Part shown: in pieces, positions 1-9,123 of the stretch | Numbering within the stretch: position 1 is the stretch's first letter | How the letters are laid out: every line of letters starts with the position of its first letter | DNA from: HXMU1420-2 sp040830545 | GTDB taxonomy: Bacteria; Pseudomonadota; Alphaproteobacteria; Rhodobacterales; Rhodobacteraceae | Assembly: GCA_040830545.1 (NCBI GenBank) | Contig: JBFOMB010000119.1 | Span: 1-37,970, forward strand | Direction: 5' to 3' | Length of the DNA: 37,970 nucleotides | Translations under genes and position numbers: made by a program | Notes under the pieces: generated by a model | Told to the model about the DNA's origin: nothing | Seen by the model: only the letters and a program-made list of their open reading frames with translations | The model's database searches: none

Positions 1-3000
1 ACGGTAACGGTGGCACCTCGACTGAAATCGTGGCGATCACCGTCACCGGTCAGAACGACGCGCCGGTCGCGCTGGAGGTCATAGACGCCGTGGACGAGGA
101 CGGGCCGGTTATCACTGTCTCCGCGAGCTTCTCAGATGTCGACGCCAGCGACACGCATACGTTCACCGTGGACACCACCGGCACTCTGGGCGCGGTCACC
201 AACAACGGCGACGGCACCTTCGACTATGATCCCAATGGTGCGTTCGAAGCGCTGGCCGCAGGAGAAACTGCGACAGACACCTTCACCTACACTGTCGACG
301 ATGGACGTGGTGGGGCGTCTACCGAAACGGTCACAATCACCGTGACCGGGCAGAACGACGCCCCGGTTGCGCTTGAGATTGCTGATACCGTCCACGAAGA
401 CGGGCCTGGCATCACCGTTGCGGCTAGCTTCTCAGACGTCGACGCGAGCGACACGCACACCTTTAGCGTCGACACCTCTGGCATACTAGGCACCGTCACG
501 AACAACAACGACGGCACCTTCGACTATGGCCCCAACGGCGCGTTTGAGGCGCTGGCGGATGGCGAGACGGCGACGGACACGTTCACTTACACGGTGGACG
601 ACGGCAATGGCGGCACCTCGACGGAGAACGTAACGATCACAGTCACCGGTGAGAATGACGCTCCGGTCGCGCTGGAAGTTGTCGACACCGTTGACGAAGA
701 CGGGCCCGGCATCACCGTCTCTGCTGACTTCACCGACGTGGACGCAAATGACGCGCACACGTTCAGCGTCGACATCACGGGCACACTAGGCAGCGTGATC
801 AACAACGGCAATGGCACCTTCGATTACGGCCCGAACGGCGCGTTCGAGGCACTGGCCGAGGGCGAGACCGCGACCGATACATTCACCTACACCGTCGATG
901 ACGGCAACGGCGGGATGTCTACAGAAACGGTCACCATCACCGTGACCGGCCAGAACGACGCGCCGGTCGCTCTGGAGGTCACCGACGCCGTTGACGAAGA
1001 CGGGCCGGGTATCACTGTCTCAGCCAACTTCTCAGATGTCGACGCCAGCGACACGCATACGTTCACGGTAGATACGACCGGCACCTTAGGCGCGGTCACA
1101 AACAACGGCGACGGCACCTTTGACTACGACCCGAACGGCGCGTTCGAGGCGCTGGCTGAGGGCGAGACCGCAACGGACACGTTCACCTACACTGTCGATG
1201 ACGGCAACGGTGGCACTTCGACCGAAACCGTGACGATCACCGTGACCGGCCAAAACGACGCCCCGGTCGCGCTGGAGGTCACAGACGCCGTGGACGAGGA
1301 CGGGCCAGGCATCACCGTCTCCGCCGACTTCTCTGATGTGGATGCGAGCGACACGCATACGTTCACGGTAGATACGACCGGCACCTTAGGCGCGGTCACA
1401 AACAACGGCAACGGCACCTTTGACTACGACCCGAACGGCGCATTCGAGGAGCTAGCCGAGGGCGAAACCGCAACCGATACATTCACTTACACTGTCGATG
1501 ACGGCAACGGTGGGACGTCTACCGAAACGGTCACCATCACCGTGACCGGGCAGAACGACGCGCCGAATATCCTGCTGGCCTCGCTCCTGTCTGTGGTGAA
1601 CGAGGATGACACTGACGGCCCGACCGAGATCACGACCGGAATAACCGGGGACGTGTCCGACGCCGATACTTCTGACAGCGTCGATGTGAGCATCACTGGC
1701 GTCACGCAAAGCGGTGCTTTGGCCGGGACGTTGACCGATGCCCAACTGCTATCCTTTGCCACGCTGTCCGGCAGTGCCGGGGGTGTGACAGCGGTGGCCT
1801 CTGGCGCGACGGCCGGATCTTATGACCTGACATTTGATGCCAGCAGCGTTCCGGGTGCGTTCGAGTTTCTGCCTCAGGGTGGCAGCCTGCTGATCACATA
1901 CGAGGTGACGGCGACCGACAGCCAAGGCGCAACAGACACAATGGACGTGTCAGTCAATGTGATCGGGCGCAACGATGCGCCGATTGCTGGCGCGCCATTG
2001 ACCGGGACCTTTACCGAGGATGACCCGGCCACTTTCTTTGAACTGCTGACCGGCTCGCGCGACCCCGATGCGGGTGACACGATCCGCGTCGCCTCGACCG
2101 GGCCGCTGCCTGCGGGGGTTACGTTGAACGGAACGGCGGTGTTCGTGGACCCGTCCCACCCGCTCTTTCAGTCCCTGGCAGCCGGGGAAACGCGGGATCT
2201 GCTGATCAACTACCAGATCGAGGATGACCACGGTGCCTCGGTCCCGCAAACCATCACGCTGACCGTGGTGGGCACCAATGACGCGCCGGTTGCCCTGGCC
2301 GTGGCTGGCACTGTCAGCGAGGACGGGCCAGGCATAACCGTCAGCGCGAATTTCAACGATGTGGACACGAGCGACACGCATACCTTCACCATCGACACCA
2401 CCGGCACGCTGGGCACGGTCATCAACAACAATGATGGAACGTTCAGCTATGATCCGAATGGCCAGTTCGAGGCGCTGAACCCCGGCGAAACGGCCACCGA
2501 TACCTTCACCTACACGGTGAATGACGGCAACGGCGGGACGTCTACCGAAACCGTGACGATCACGATCAATGGTGAGGCGGACGGGATCTTCACCGCGAGT
2601 GCGGACACCGTGAACCTGCAAACCGTGATCACAACGCAGCCGGAAACGGATTTTGCCGGAAACTTCCTGAACGCGTTGACCGGGGATGACGACGTCACGC
2701 TGATCCGGGGCAACGAAGTGTCGAGCTATATCGGCAACTTCCTGGGTCAGACCTTTGACGCGAATGGCGGGGATGACCGTGTGCGGATCGTCACCGACGC
2801 CATGAACGCCCAAGGCGGCACGGGGACGGATACCGTGGATTTCAACGCCACGTTCCGGAACGTGACCTATGATTTCACGACCGGTGTGGCGAACATCGTG
2901 GCCGTCGGAACGCTATCGGCAACGGGGTTTGAAAACTACTTCGGCTCCAACGCCAGTGACGTGGTCACCAACGGGGCCGGGGCCAACGTGATCGACGGGT

Positions 3001-6000
3001 CCACTGGCAACGACACGATCAACATTGGCGTCGGATTCGACAGCACGTTGGACACATTCATCGGTGGCATCGGCGCGGATGACCTGGTCAACGACAGCGG
3101 CGCGAATTTCGGCTTTGTCGATTTCGACTTTGACGGGGTTGTCACGGACAACGGCACAGGGATCGAGGAGATCTTCTTCAACGGTCACCAACTGCTGGGC
3201 ACGGCGGACGCGAACCACTTCAACCTGACCTTTGTGTCGCTGGACAGGTTGGACACAGCGGCGACCAATGTAAACACGGGCGGCGGCAATGATGTTGTGT
3301 TCGGCTCGGGTCAGTTTGCGACAACCACAACCGGGTCCAGCCTGCTGAACATCCGCTACGATCTGGGCGAGGGCAACGATACCTTCACCGGGGCGGCATC
3401 AGGCAGCGTTGTCGACGTGGTCGATGGCGGCATTGGCAACGACAACATCAGCGGCGGCGCTGCAAATGACATCCTTATGGGTGGTGCAGGTGACGACACC
3501 CTGTTGGGCGGTGCCAGCAATGACGATCTGACCGGCGGCGCAGGCGCAGACAGCATTGATGGCGGCTCCGGGAACGACACGATCCGCATCGTGGCCGGGG
3601 ATGACGTGGTGACCGATACGTTGATCGGTGGAAGCGGCGCGGATGACATCGTGAATGACAGCGGCGCGGACTTTGCCTTTGCCAATTTCGACTTTGACGG
3701 GGTTGTGTCAGCCAATGGCAGCGGGATTGAAGAGATCTTCTTTGACGGACACCGCATGCTGGGCACGGCAGATGCGAACCATTTCAACCTGGCGCTGGTT
3801 TCGCTGGATCGCCTGAACACAGCGGCCACCAATGTGGACACCGGCGGCGGCAACGACGTTGTGTTCGGCTCGGGCCAGTTTGCGACAACCACAACCGGGT
3901 CCAGCCTGCTGAACATCCGTTATGATCTGGGCGAGGGCAATGATACCTTCACCGGGGCGGCGTCGGGCAGCGTCGCGGATGTGGTCGAAGGCGGCATTGG
4001 CAACGACAACATCGACGGCGGAGCAGCAAACGACACACTGAGCGGCGGCATGGGTGACGACACCCTGATCGGCGGGGCCAGCAGCGACGACTTGACCGGT
4101 GGTGCAGGTGCAGACAACATCAACGGTGGGTCCGGGAATGACACGATCCGTATCGTTGCGGGCGACGATCTGGTGACGGACATCCTGATCGGCGGGTCCG
4201 GCGCGGACGATCTGGTCAATGACAGCGGCGCGGACTTCATGATCGGTGATTTCGATTTCACCGGGGCGGTCACGCAGAACGGCACCGGGATCGACGAAAT
4301 CTTCTTCAACGGTCAGATGTTGTTGGGCACGGCGGGGGACGATCATCAGAACTTTGGTCTGGTGTCTTTTGACCGGATTGACGACAGCGCCACCAACGTG
4401 GCGACCGGTGGCGGCAATGACGTTGTGTTTGGATCCGGCCAGTTTGCCACAACCACAACCGGGGCTAGCCTGCTGAGCGTGCGCTATGATCTGGGTGCGG
4501 GCAACGACACCTTCACAGGGGACGCGAGCGGCAGCGTCGCCGACGTGGTCGAAGGTGGTATCGGCAACGACAACATCGACGGCGGGGCCGCAAATGACAC
4601 GCTTAGCGGCGGGTTGGGCGACGATACCCTGCTGGGCGGGGCGAGCAATGACGTTCTGACCGGTGGCGCGGGCGCCGACAGCATTGATGGTGGGTCCGGC
4701 AATGACACGATCCGGATTACCGCCAATGATAACGCGGTGACCGACATCCTGATCGGCGGGTCCGGTGCGGATGACATCGTGAACGACAGCGCAGCGGATT
4801 TTGCCTTTGCCGATTTCGATTTTGACGGGCTGATGACACAAAACGGCAGTGGCATCGATGAAATCTTATTCGACGGTCACATGCTGCTGGGCACCGCAAA
4901 CGCAAACCACTTGAACCTGGCAGAGGTTGCATTGGATCAGTTGAATGCCGGGGCCACCAATGTCGCGACCGGTGCTGGCAACGACGTCGTGTTCGGGTCT
5001 GGCGACGCGGCAACCACAACAACCGGGTCCAGCCTGCTGAGCGTGCGGTACGACCTGGGTGAGGGCAACGACACCTTCACCGGCGACGCCGGCGGCAGCA
5101 TCGCGGACGTGGTGACAGGTGGCATCGGCAACGACAATATCAACGGCGGCGCGGCAAACGATACACTCAGCGGCGGGTTGGGCGACGACACCCTGTTGGG
5201 CGGGGCCAGTAATGACGACCTGACCGGCGGTGCTGGGGCAGACAGCATTGACGGTGGGTCCGGAAACGACACCATCCGCATCGTTGCTGGCGATGACCTT
5301 GTGACCGATGTCCTGATCGGTGGCTTAGGAGCCGATGATCTGGTCAATGACAGCGGCGCTGATTTCTCGATTGGAGACTTCGATTTCACCGGAGCGATCA
5401 CCCAAAACGGCTCGGGGATCGAAGAGATCTTCTTCAACGGTCACACGCTGCTGGGCACCGCTGGGGACGACAGCCAGAACTTTGCCCTGGTCGCGCTGGA
5501 CCGTTTGGACGCGGCTGCGACCAACGTTTCCACAGGTGGCGGCAACGATGTGGTGCTGGGGTCTGGTCAGGCCGCAACAACCACAACCGGGGCCAGCCTG
5601 CTGAGCGTTCGTTATGATCTGGGCGACGGCAACGACACCTTCACCGGGTCGGCGTCGGGCAGTGTTGCGGACGTTGTTACTGGCGGCATAGGCAATGACA
5701 GCATCGATGGCGGCGCTGCAAACGACACGCTGAGCGGCGGGTTTGGTGACGACACGTTGACCGGCGGGGCCAGCAATGACGAGCTGACCGGTGACGATGG
5801 TGCTGACACCTTTGTCTTTGCTGACGGGCACGGCAACGATACCGTCACCGATTTCGACCTGACGATGGACATTCTGGACCTGAGTGCAGTGACGCAGATC
5901 ACCGACTTCAACGACCTGATCAACAATCACCTGTCGGTGTCGGGCAACGATCTGGTCATCTCGGGCGGGGGGACGATCAGGCTGGAAAACATCGACCAGA

Positions 6001-6035
6001 CCGATTTCGAAACCTTCGCGCTGACTGTGTTCTGA
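1..6035 (+). CDS. Giant VCBS/RTX repeat protein, type I secreted (5' end outside window)
   Basis: The frame is open from the left edge, so the true start lies outside; the first in-frame GTG (position 30) is inside a repeat and is not a start. About 2,010 residues are visible. From 60 to 1559 there are five tandem VCBS/cadherin-like beta domains of exactly 300 bp (TGQNDAPVAL, DEDGPGITVSA, DTFTYTVDDG). Two diverged related domains follow (1560-2280), then one more VCBS unit (2280-2580). From about 2940 to 5800 come 564-bp composite units, each with six consecutive RTX nonapeptides (GGxGxDxxx type, which bind calcium in this family) and a longer non-RTX segment. The C-terminus (DGADTFVFADGHGNDTVTDF, then a hydrophobic acidic tail ending in F) resembles type I secretion (HlyBD/TolC) targets. 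A surface adhesin or large exoprotein is likely. No catalytic domain is visible in this part, and no secretion genes are in the window. Confidence 0.93.
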   Translation, partial: GNGGTSTEIVAITVTGQNDAPVALEVIDAVDEDGPVITVSASFSDVDASDTHTFTVDTTGTLGAVTNNGDGTFDYDPNGAFEALAAGETATDTFTYTVDDGRGGASTETVTITVTGQNDAPVALEIADTVHEDGPGITVAASFSDVDASDTHTFSVDTSGILGTVTNNNDGTFDYGPNGAFEALADGETATDTFTYTVDDGNGGTSTENVTITVTGENDAPVALEVVDTVDEDGPGITVSADFTDVDANDAHTFSVDITGTLGSVINNGNGTFDYGPNGAFEALAEGETATDTFTYTVDDGNGGMSTETVTITVTGQNDAPVALEVTDAVDEDGPGITVSANFSDVDASDTHTFTVDTTGTLGAVTNNGDGTFDYDPNGAFEALAEGETATDTFTYTVDDGNGGTSTETVTITVTGQNDAPVALEVTDAVDEDGPGITVSADFSDVDASDTHTFTVDTTGTLGAVTNNGNGTFDYDPNGAFEELAEGETATDTFTYTVDDGNGGTSTETVTITVTGQNDAPNILLASLLSVVNEDDTDGPTEITTGITGDVSDADTSDSVDVSITGVTQSGALAGTLTDAQLLSFATLSGSAGGVTAVASGATAGSYDLTFDASSVPGAFEFLPQGGSLLITYEVTATDSQGATDTMDVSVNVIGRNDAPIAGAPLTGTFTEDDPATFFELLTGSRDPDAGDTIRVASTGPLPAGVTLNGTAVFVDPSHPLFQSLAAGETRDLLINYQIEDDHGASVPQTITLTVVGTNDAPVALAVAGTVSEDGPGITVSANFNDVDTSDTHTFTIDTTGTLGTVINNNDGTFSYDPNGQFEALNPGETATDTFTYTVNDGNGGTSTETVTITINGEADGIFTASADTVNLQTVITTQPETDFAGNFLNALTGDDDVTLIRGNEVSSYIGNFLGQTFDANGGDDRVRIVTDAMNAQGGTGTDTVDFNATFRNVTYDFTTGVANIVAVGTLSATGFENYFGSNASDVVTNGAGANVIDGSTGNDTINIGVGFDSTLDTFIGGIGADDLVNDSGANFGFVDFDFDGVVTDNGTGIEEIFFNGHQLLGTADANHFNLTFVSLDRLDTAATNVNTGGGNDVVFGSGQFATTTTGSSLLNIRYDLGEGNDTFTGAASGSVVDVVDGGIGNDNISGGAANDILMGGAGDDTLLGGASNDDLTGGAGADSIDGGSGNDTIRIVAGDDVVTDTLIGGSGADDIVNDSGADFAFANFDFDGVVSANGSGIEEIFFDGHRMLGTADANHFNLALVSLDRLNTAATNVDTGGGNDVVFGSGQFATTTTGSSLLNIRYDLGEGNDTFTGAASGSVADVVEGGIGNDNIDGGAANDTLSGGMGDDTLIGGASSDDLTGGAGADNINGGSGNDTIRIVAGDDLVTDILIGGSGADDLVNDSGADFMIGDFDFTGAVTQNGTGIDEIFFNGQMLLGTAGDDHQNFGLVSFDRIDDSATNVATGGGNDVVFGSGQFATTTTGASLLSVRYDLGAGNDTFTGDASGSVADVVEGGIGNDNIDGGAANDTLSGGLGDDTLLGGASNDVLTGGAGADSIDGGSGNDTIRITANDNAVTDILIGGSGADDIVNDSAADFAFADFDFDGLMTQNGSGIDEILFDGHMLLGTANANHLNLAEVALDQLNAGATNVATGAGNDVVFGSGDAATTTTGSSLLSVRYDLGEGNDTFTGDAGGSIADVVTGGIGNDNINGGAANDTLSGGLGDDTLLGGASNDDLTGGAGADSIDGGSGNDTIRIVAGDDLVTDVLIGGLGADDLVNDSGADFSIGDFDFTGAITQNGSGIEEIFFNGHTLLGTAGDDSQNFALVALDRLDAAATNVSTGGGNDVVLGSGQAATTTTGASLLSVRYDLGDGNDTFTGSASGSVADVVTGGIGNDSIDGGAANDTLSGGFGDDTLTGGASNDELTGDDGADTFVFADGHGNDTVTDFDLTMDILDLSAVTQITDFNDLINNHLSVSGNDLVISGGGTIRLENIDQTDFETFALTVF
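60..1559 (+). repeat. Five tandem 300-bp VCBS repeat units
   Basis: The marker codons for NDAP recur near 60, 360, 660, 960, 1260 and 1560, giving a strict 300-bp (100-residue) period. Stretches of units 4 and 5 are almost identical in DNA: the 60-bp blocks at 1081 and 1381 differ at one base. A sixth, separated unit lies at 2280-2580. Confidence 0.95.
2940..5800 (+). repeat. About five 564-bp composite RTX repeat units
   Basis: The codons for the VNDS block begin at 3087, 3651, 4215, 4779 and 5343, exactly 564 bp apart each time. Each 188-residue unit holds an IGGxGADD(L/I)VNDS block, a FDFDG/FDFTG block, a GI(E/D)EI(F/L)F block, the TTTTG(S/A)SLL block, and then six RTX nonapeptides. Neighbouring copies share long near-identical DNA, for example around 3300 and 3864. 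Confidence 0.95.
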
Positions 6036-6054
6036 TCCGGACCAGCCCAATCAA

Positions 6055-6093
6055 TAAAACCTGTCGTGGCCGGGCCTATCCCCCGGCCACGAC
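6055..6093 (-). terminator. Rho-independent terminator of the CHAT gene, with its stop codon in the loop
   Basis: A perfect 12-bp inverted repeat (6063-6074 and 6082-6093) is GC-rich. Read on the minus strand it is followed by AGGTTTTATT. The TAG stop of the minus-strand CHAT gene (6076-6078) lies in the loop, so the last codons form one arm. On the plus strand no U-tract follows. Confidence 0.75.
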
Positions 6094-9045
6094 AAACGGG
6101 GCCCAGGCAGACGGGTGCTGCCATCTTGGCGTACCCGGCGTTTCGATCATCGACAGCATGGCCCGGCGCAAGGCCCGCGCGCTGCGCACGCCATCCGCTC
6201 CGGTGCCGTCCTCTTCCGCCAATGTCGCGAACATGGTTGTGGTCAATGCGACCGTTGCGTCCGACTGCACCGGCCAATGGGACACCAGCAGTTTACGCGC
6301 CCCGGCATAGAAAAACGCACGGGCCAAACCGGACAGCCCTTCGGTGCTGTCCGTTGTGGGACCGGCGGCGGTGTTACAGGCAGACAGGATCACCCAATCC
6401 GCATCCAGCGACAGTTGCGCAATCTCGCTCGCCAGAAGGTAACCGCCCTGCCCATCTGCATTGGGCGTCAGGGCCAGCGCGGGTTCACCCAGCCCCTCAA
6501 CCTCGCCTCCCAATAACCCGTGCGTGGCAAAGGCGATCACGCGTGCGTCCGACGGTTGCGCCTGTGACAGCGCAGGGATGGAGGCCTGATCGTCCAGCAA
6601 CAGCAGCCCGTCGCCACCCGCGATGCTGCGGTCCAGTTGACGCAATTCGTCCGCCGTTTCCGGCAGCGGGGCCAGATCGACCAGATGCGCCTGTGCGTCG
6701 AAACGGGGATTCCCTACACCCAGGAACGGCACCGCGCCCGTACTGCGCCCTGCATCCTGTCGCAGGCTTTTCAGACTGGCGGCAACGGGAAGGGTGGCAA
6801 AGGCATGATCGCGGATCGCCCAGGGCACCTCCGCATGCGGGGTCGCATCGGCAACAGGTTGGGATACCAGCACGCCATAGGGCAGCGTTTGCAGTACATC
6901 ATCCGGGGCGATCAGCAACGTGCCATCTTGCGGCAGATGCTGGACAACGCCGCCCAGCACGACGCCATGCAACTGATGCGCAAGGCTCAGGTCAAAGGCG
7001 GGAGTTTCTTCCACCTCGGGTGTCATCGAAAACGACCCGCGCACTGTTTGCGTCGGGTCCAATTGCTGCCGCAAACGGTCCACCGTCTCGCGCAACCAGT
7101 CCCGCGTGATATCCGCACGATGCCAGACAACCGCATCCGTGGTGATCGCAAACACATGCAGGCCCCGCGCCGTGGCCAGATACATCACCAATGCCTCGTC
7201 CGGTTGAAGCAACGTGCGCGCCTGTTCCAGGGTCAGAGGCTCCATCGCCGCCTGACTGGAATAATCCGGGTAGTCCGCCTGCAACGTGGCCTCGATCGTG
7301 TCGATTTCCGCGTCCAACTGCAGAACCTCTGCCCGACCAGACAAACCCGCAGCATCTGCAACCGCACGGGCCGTGATTAGCCCATCCCGTCGCCGCAACA
7401 GTTCTGCAAGGGCTGTGTCACCTGTCGACAACCGCTCGGTCATCGCGGCAATAGCCCGACCTGCTTCGGAGTGGCGCACAGTCTGGATCTGGCGAAACGC
7501 GGTTTCCAACTGATCCGGGTAGCTACCGCCCTGATCCAGACCCACGTAGCCGTCAAATGTCCCCGCCAGCCACGGAAAGAAGAACGTGCTGGATTGGCGA
7601 CATCCACTGGCGTCACAGGGCCGGATCGGCGGGCTGGCCTCCAGCGCTTCAAACCCTGCGTCGATGGCTTGTTCCATGATCGCCGTGTAATCCGCGATCT
7701 GCCGCTTCAACCGATCAGACTGGCGTGCTGGCAAAGATCGCAGGGCATATTCCGCCGTCCCAAAGGCATCCCGGAAAAAGCTGGACGAAAGCGCTGCGTC
7801 GCGCCGAATTTCACCTTCGACCACCATACCCACACGTCCTAGACCGGACAGGGCTCGCGCAGATTCCGGGCCGTGCGCATTTGGCCAGCGCCATACTGCC
7901 ATGTAGTTTTCTCGCGCAGCTTCTGGGTACCCTGACCGCTCGTAAAACGTCGCGAGCCTTAGCCGTATGTCATACTGCAAGCGTTGGAGATATGCGTCGT
8001 CGAAAAAAACGTCTTCACGCAGGAAATCTGCATCAAACTGATTTGGCGAAATGTGGATCGCTTCATCAGGCAGCGTTTCCACAAGATCAAAAAGGAGGTA
8101 AATCAGTTCCAGCAGCGCGCCCATGGGCTCGTTCAGTTTCACACCTTCCTGACCTATCATTGCCCCAAGATCGGTCGCCCATTCCAACACCCGAGCCGCA
8201 TCGCCGTCCGTCAGTTCCGTGCCGCGTTCGGCCAAGAACAACAGCGCCTCCATGACAATGGCGTCGCTACGTGGCAGGCCCACAATGTCCAACGCATCGC
8301 GCGCTGATTTTGCCGCCGTTCCCGGCGCACCTAGGCGCCAGTCGATCAGCGCCGCCGCCTTCAACGCCCTGGCACTCACATCCGATGGAGCTTGCAATGC
8401 CAGATCCAGGTATCCGTCCCGCGCCTCCAATGCCCGCCCTAGATACTCCACTACGTTCAATCGCATCAATCGACCAAGGTAGAATGGAAGCCCCGTGGAT
8501 TGCTCGACAATCTCCAACTGCTCGACCAACGGCAGCAGGTTGTTTTCCTCGGTCACAAAGAAGCTGGCGCGCGCGCTGGCATGAAGCCCGCGCAATTGGA
8601 TCGTCGCGGTCTGGGACGTGGTGAACCTGTCAGACCAACTGCCCATGCCCATCCATGTGGCCGCCGATTGAAAGCTGGTTCCTGCGGACCCGAACGCGCC
8701 CAGTTCCTCATAGGCAAATGCCCGGATCATGTCGAATTCCGGCAGGCGGTTCAGAAGCGGGGGGTCAAACCGGCCCACCCCGTCCAGAATTTCCAGAGCT
8801 GTCGCGCGATCCCCGGCCCGGTAGAAAAACAAAGCCCTGTAGTAGACAAGGTCGGCCAGGAAAAACGGATCTGTCCCGCCGTCAGCTTCGTACAGCTCCT
8901 GCGCGTGACTCATGCTGATCGCAGCGTCTGCAAAGTTCCCGGCAGATGACTGTTGTTGCGAGGTTGCGATCCACTCGTCCATGGTGGACTGTGCCGAGGC
9001 CGGGACCGCTATGATCAAAAGCAGGATGACAAAAACGAAGCGCAT
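6076..9045 (-). CDS. Exported TPR-like/CHAT-domain cysteine protease
   Basis: The 989-residue protein begins with a signal peptide (MRFVFVILLLIIAVPASAQ), so it should act outside the cytoplasm, probably in the periplasm. Residues about 20-480 are helical and resemble TPR/SEL1-type arrays, ending near a cysteine pair (C477, C482). A coiled-coil-like stretch follows (about 515-640), then a CHAT domain (caspase-like clan CD fold, about 690-985). The predicted catalytic dyad is H842 in FATHG and C890 in LSACNTAAG, and the family signature SHWPV is present. CHAT proteins of this type are usually caspase-like peptidases; this one's substrate is not known. It is convergent with the giant RTX protein, with a terminator between them, and lies downstream of fahA on the same strand. 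A homologous split system lies at 34509-37629. Confidence 0.9.
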   Translation of the reverse strand: MRFVFVILLLIIAVPASAQSTMDEWIATSQQQSSAGNFADAAISMSHAQELYEADGGTDPFFLADLVYYRALFFYRAGDRATALEILDGVGRFDPPLLNRLPEFDMIRAFAYEELGAFGSAGTSFQSAATWMGMGSWSDRFTTSQTATIQLRGLHASARASFFVTEENNLLPLVEQLEIVEQSTGLPFYLGRLMRLNVVEYLGRALEARDGYLDLALQAPSDVSARALKAAALIDWRLGAPGTAAKSARDALDIVGLPRSDAIVMEALLFLAERGTELTDGDAARVLEWATDLGAMIGQEGVKLNEPMGALLELIYLLFDLVETLPDEAIHISPNQFDADFLREDVFFDDAYLQRLQYDIRLRLATFYERSGYPEAARENYMAVWRWPNAHGPESARALSGLGRVGMVVEGEIRRDAALSSSFFRDAFGTAEYALRSLPARQSDRLKRQIADYTAIMEQAIDAGFEALEASPPIRPCDASGCRQSSTFFFPWLAGTFDGYVGLDQGGSYPDQLETAFRQIQTVRHSEAGRAIAAMTERLSTGDTALAELLRRRDGLITARAVADAAGLSGRAEVLQLDAEIDTIEATLQADYPDYSSQAAMEPLTLEQARTLLQPDEALVMYLATARGLHVFAITTDAVVWHRADITRDWLRETVDRLRQQLDPTQTVRGSFSMTPEVEETPAFDLSLAHQLHGVVLGGVVQHLPQDGTLLIAPDDVLQTLPYGVLVSQPVADATPHAEVPWAIRDHAFATLPVAASLKSLRQDAGRSTGAVPFLGVGNPRFDAQAHLVDLAPLPETADELRQLDRSIAGGDGLLLLDDQASIPALSQAQPSDARVIAFATHGLLGGEVEGLGEPALALTPNADGQGGYLLASEIAQLSLDADWVILSACNTAAGPTTDSTEGLSGLARAFFYAGARKLLVSHWPVQSDATVALTTTMFATLAEEDGTGADGVRSARALRRAMLSMIETPGTPRWQHPSAWAPFVVAGG

Positions 9046-9085
9046 GTCCCGACCCCAAATGGTTTCGCCGACCTATCGGATGGTG

Positions 9086-9118
9086 TGTGTCACGGCAGCG
9101 CTTCGCCGCCATGACACA
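9086..9118 (-). terminator. Hairpin between fahA and the CHAT gene
   Basis: TGTGTCA (9086-9092) pairs perfectly with TGACACA (9112-9118), with an inner GGC/GCC pairing. It lies just after the fahA stop in minus-strand reading. No U-tract follows, so it could be a weak terminator, a processing site or part of the CHAT leader. Confidence 0.35.
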
Positions 9119-9123
9119 AGACA

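Noticed and set aside
30..32. GTG as start of the giant protein
   Set aside because: It lies within a VCBS repeat and the frame is open upstream to the window edge.
1950..4841. Long minus-strand frames inside the giant RTX gene (287 and 377 codons)
   Set aside because: They mirror the repeat codons of the plus-strand gene, show no family resemblance and lack RBS. High GC and the repeats create them.
60..5800. CRISPR-like or satellite array
   Set aside because: The periodic repeats are in frame, 300 and 564 bp long, and encode VCBS and RTX modules.
6066..7380. Plus-strand frames of 347 and 247 codons opposite the CHAT gene
   Set aside because: Low-complexity R/P/A-rich translations antisense to a well-supported gene.
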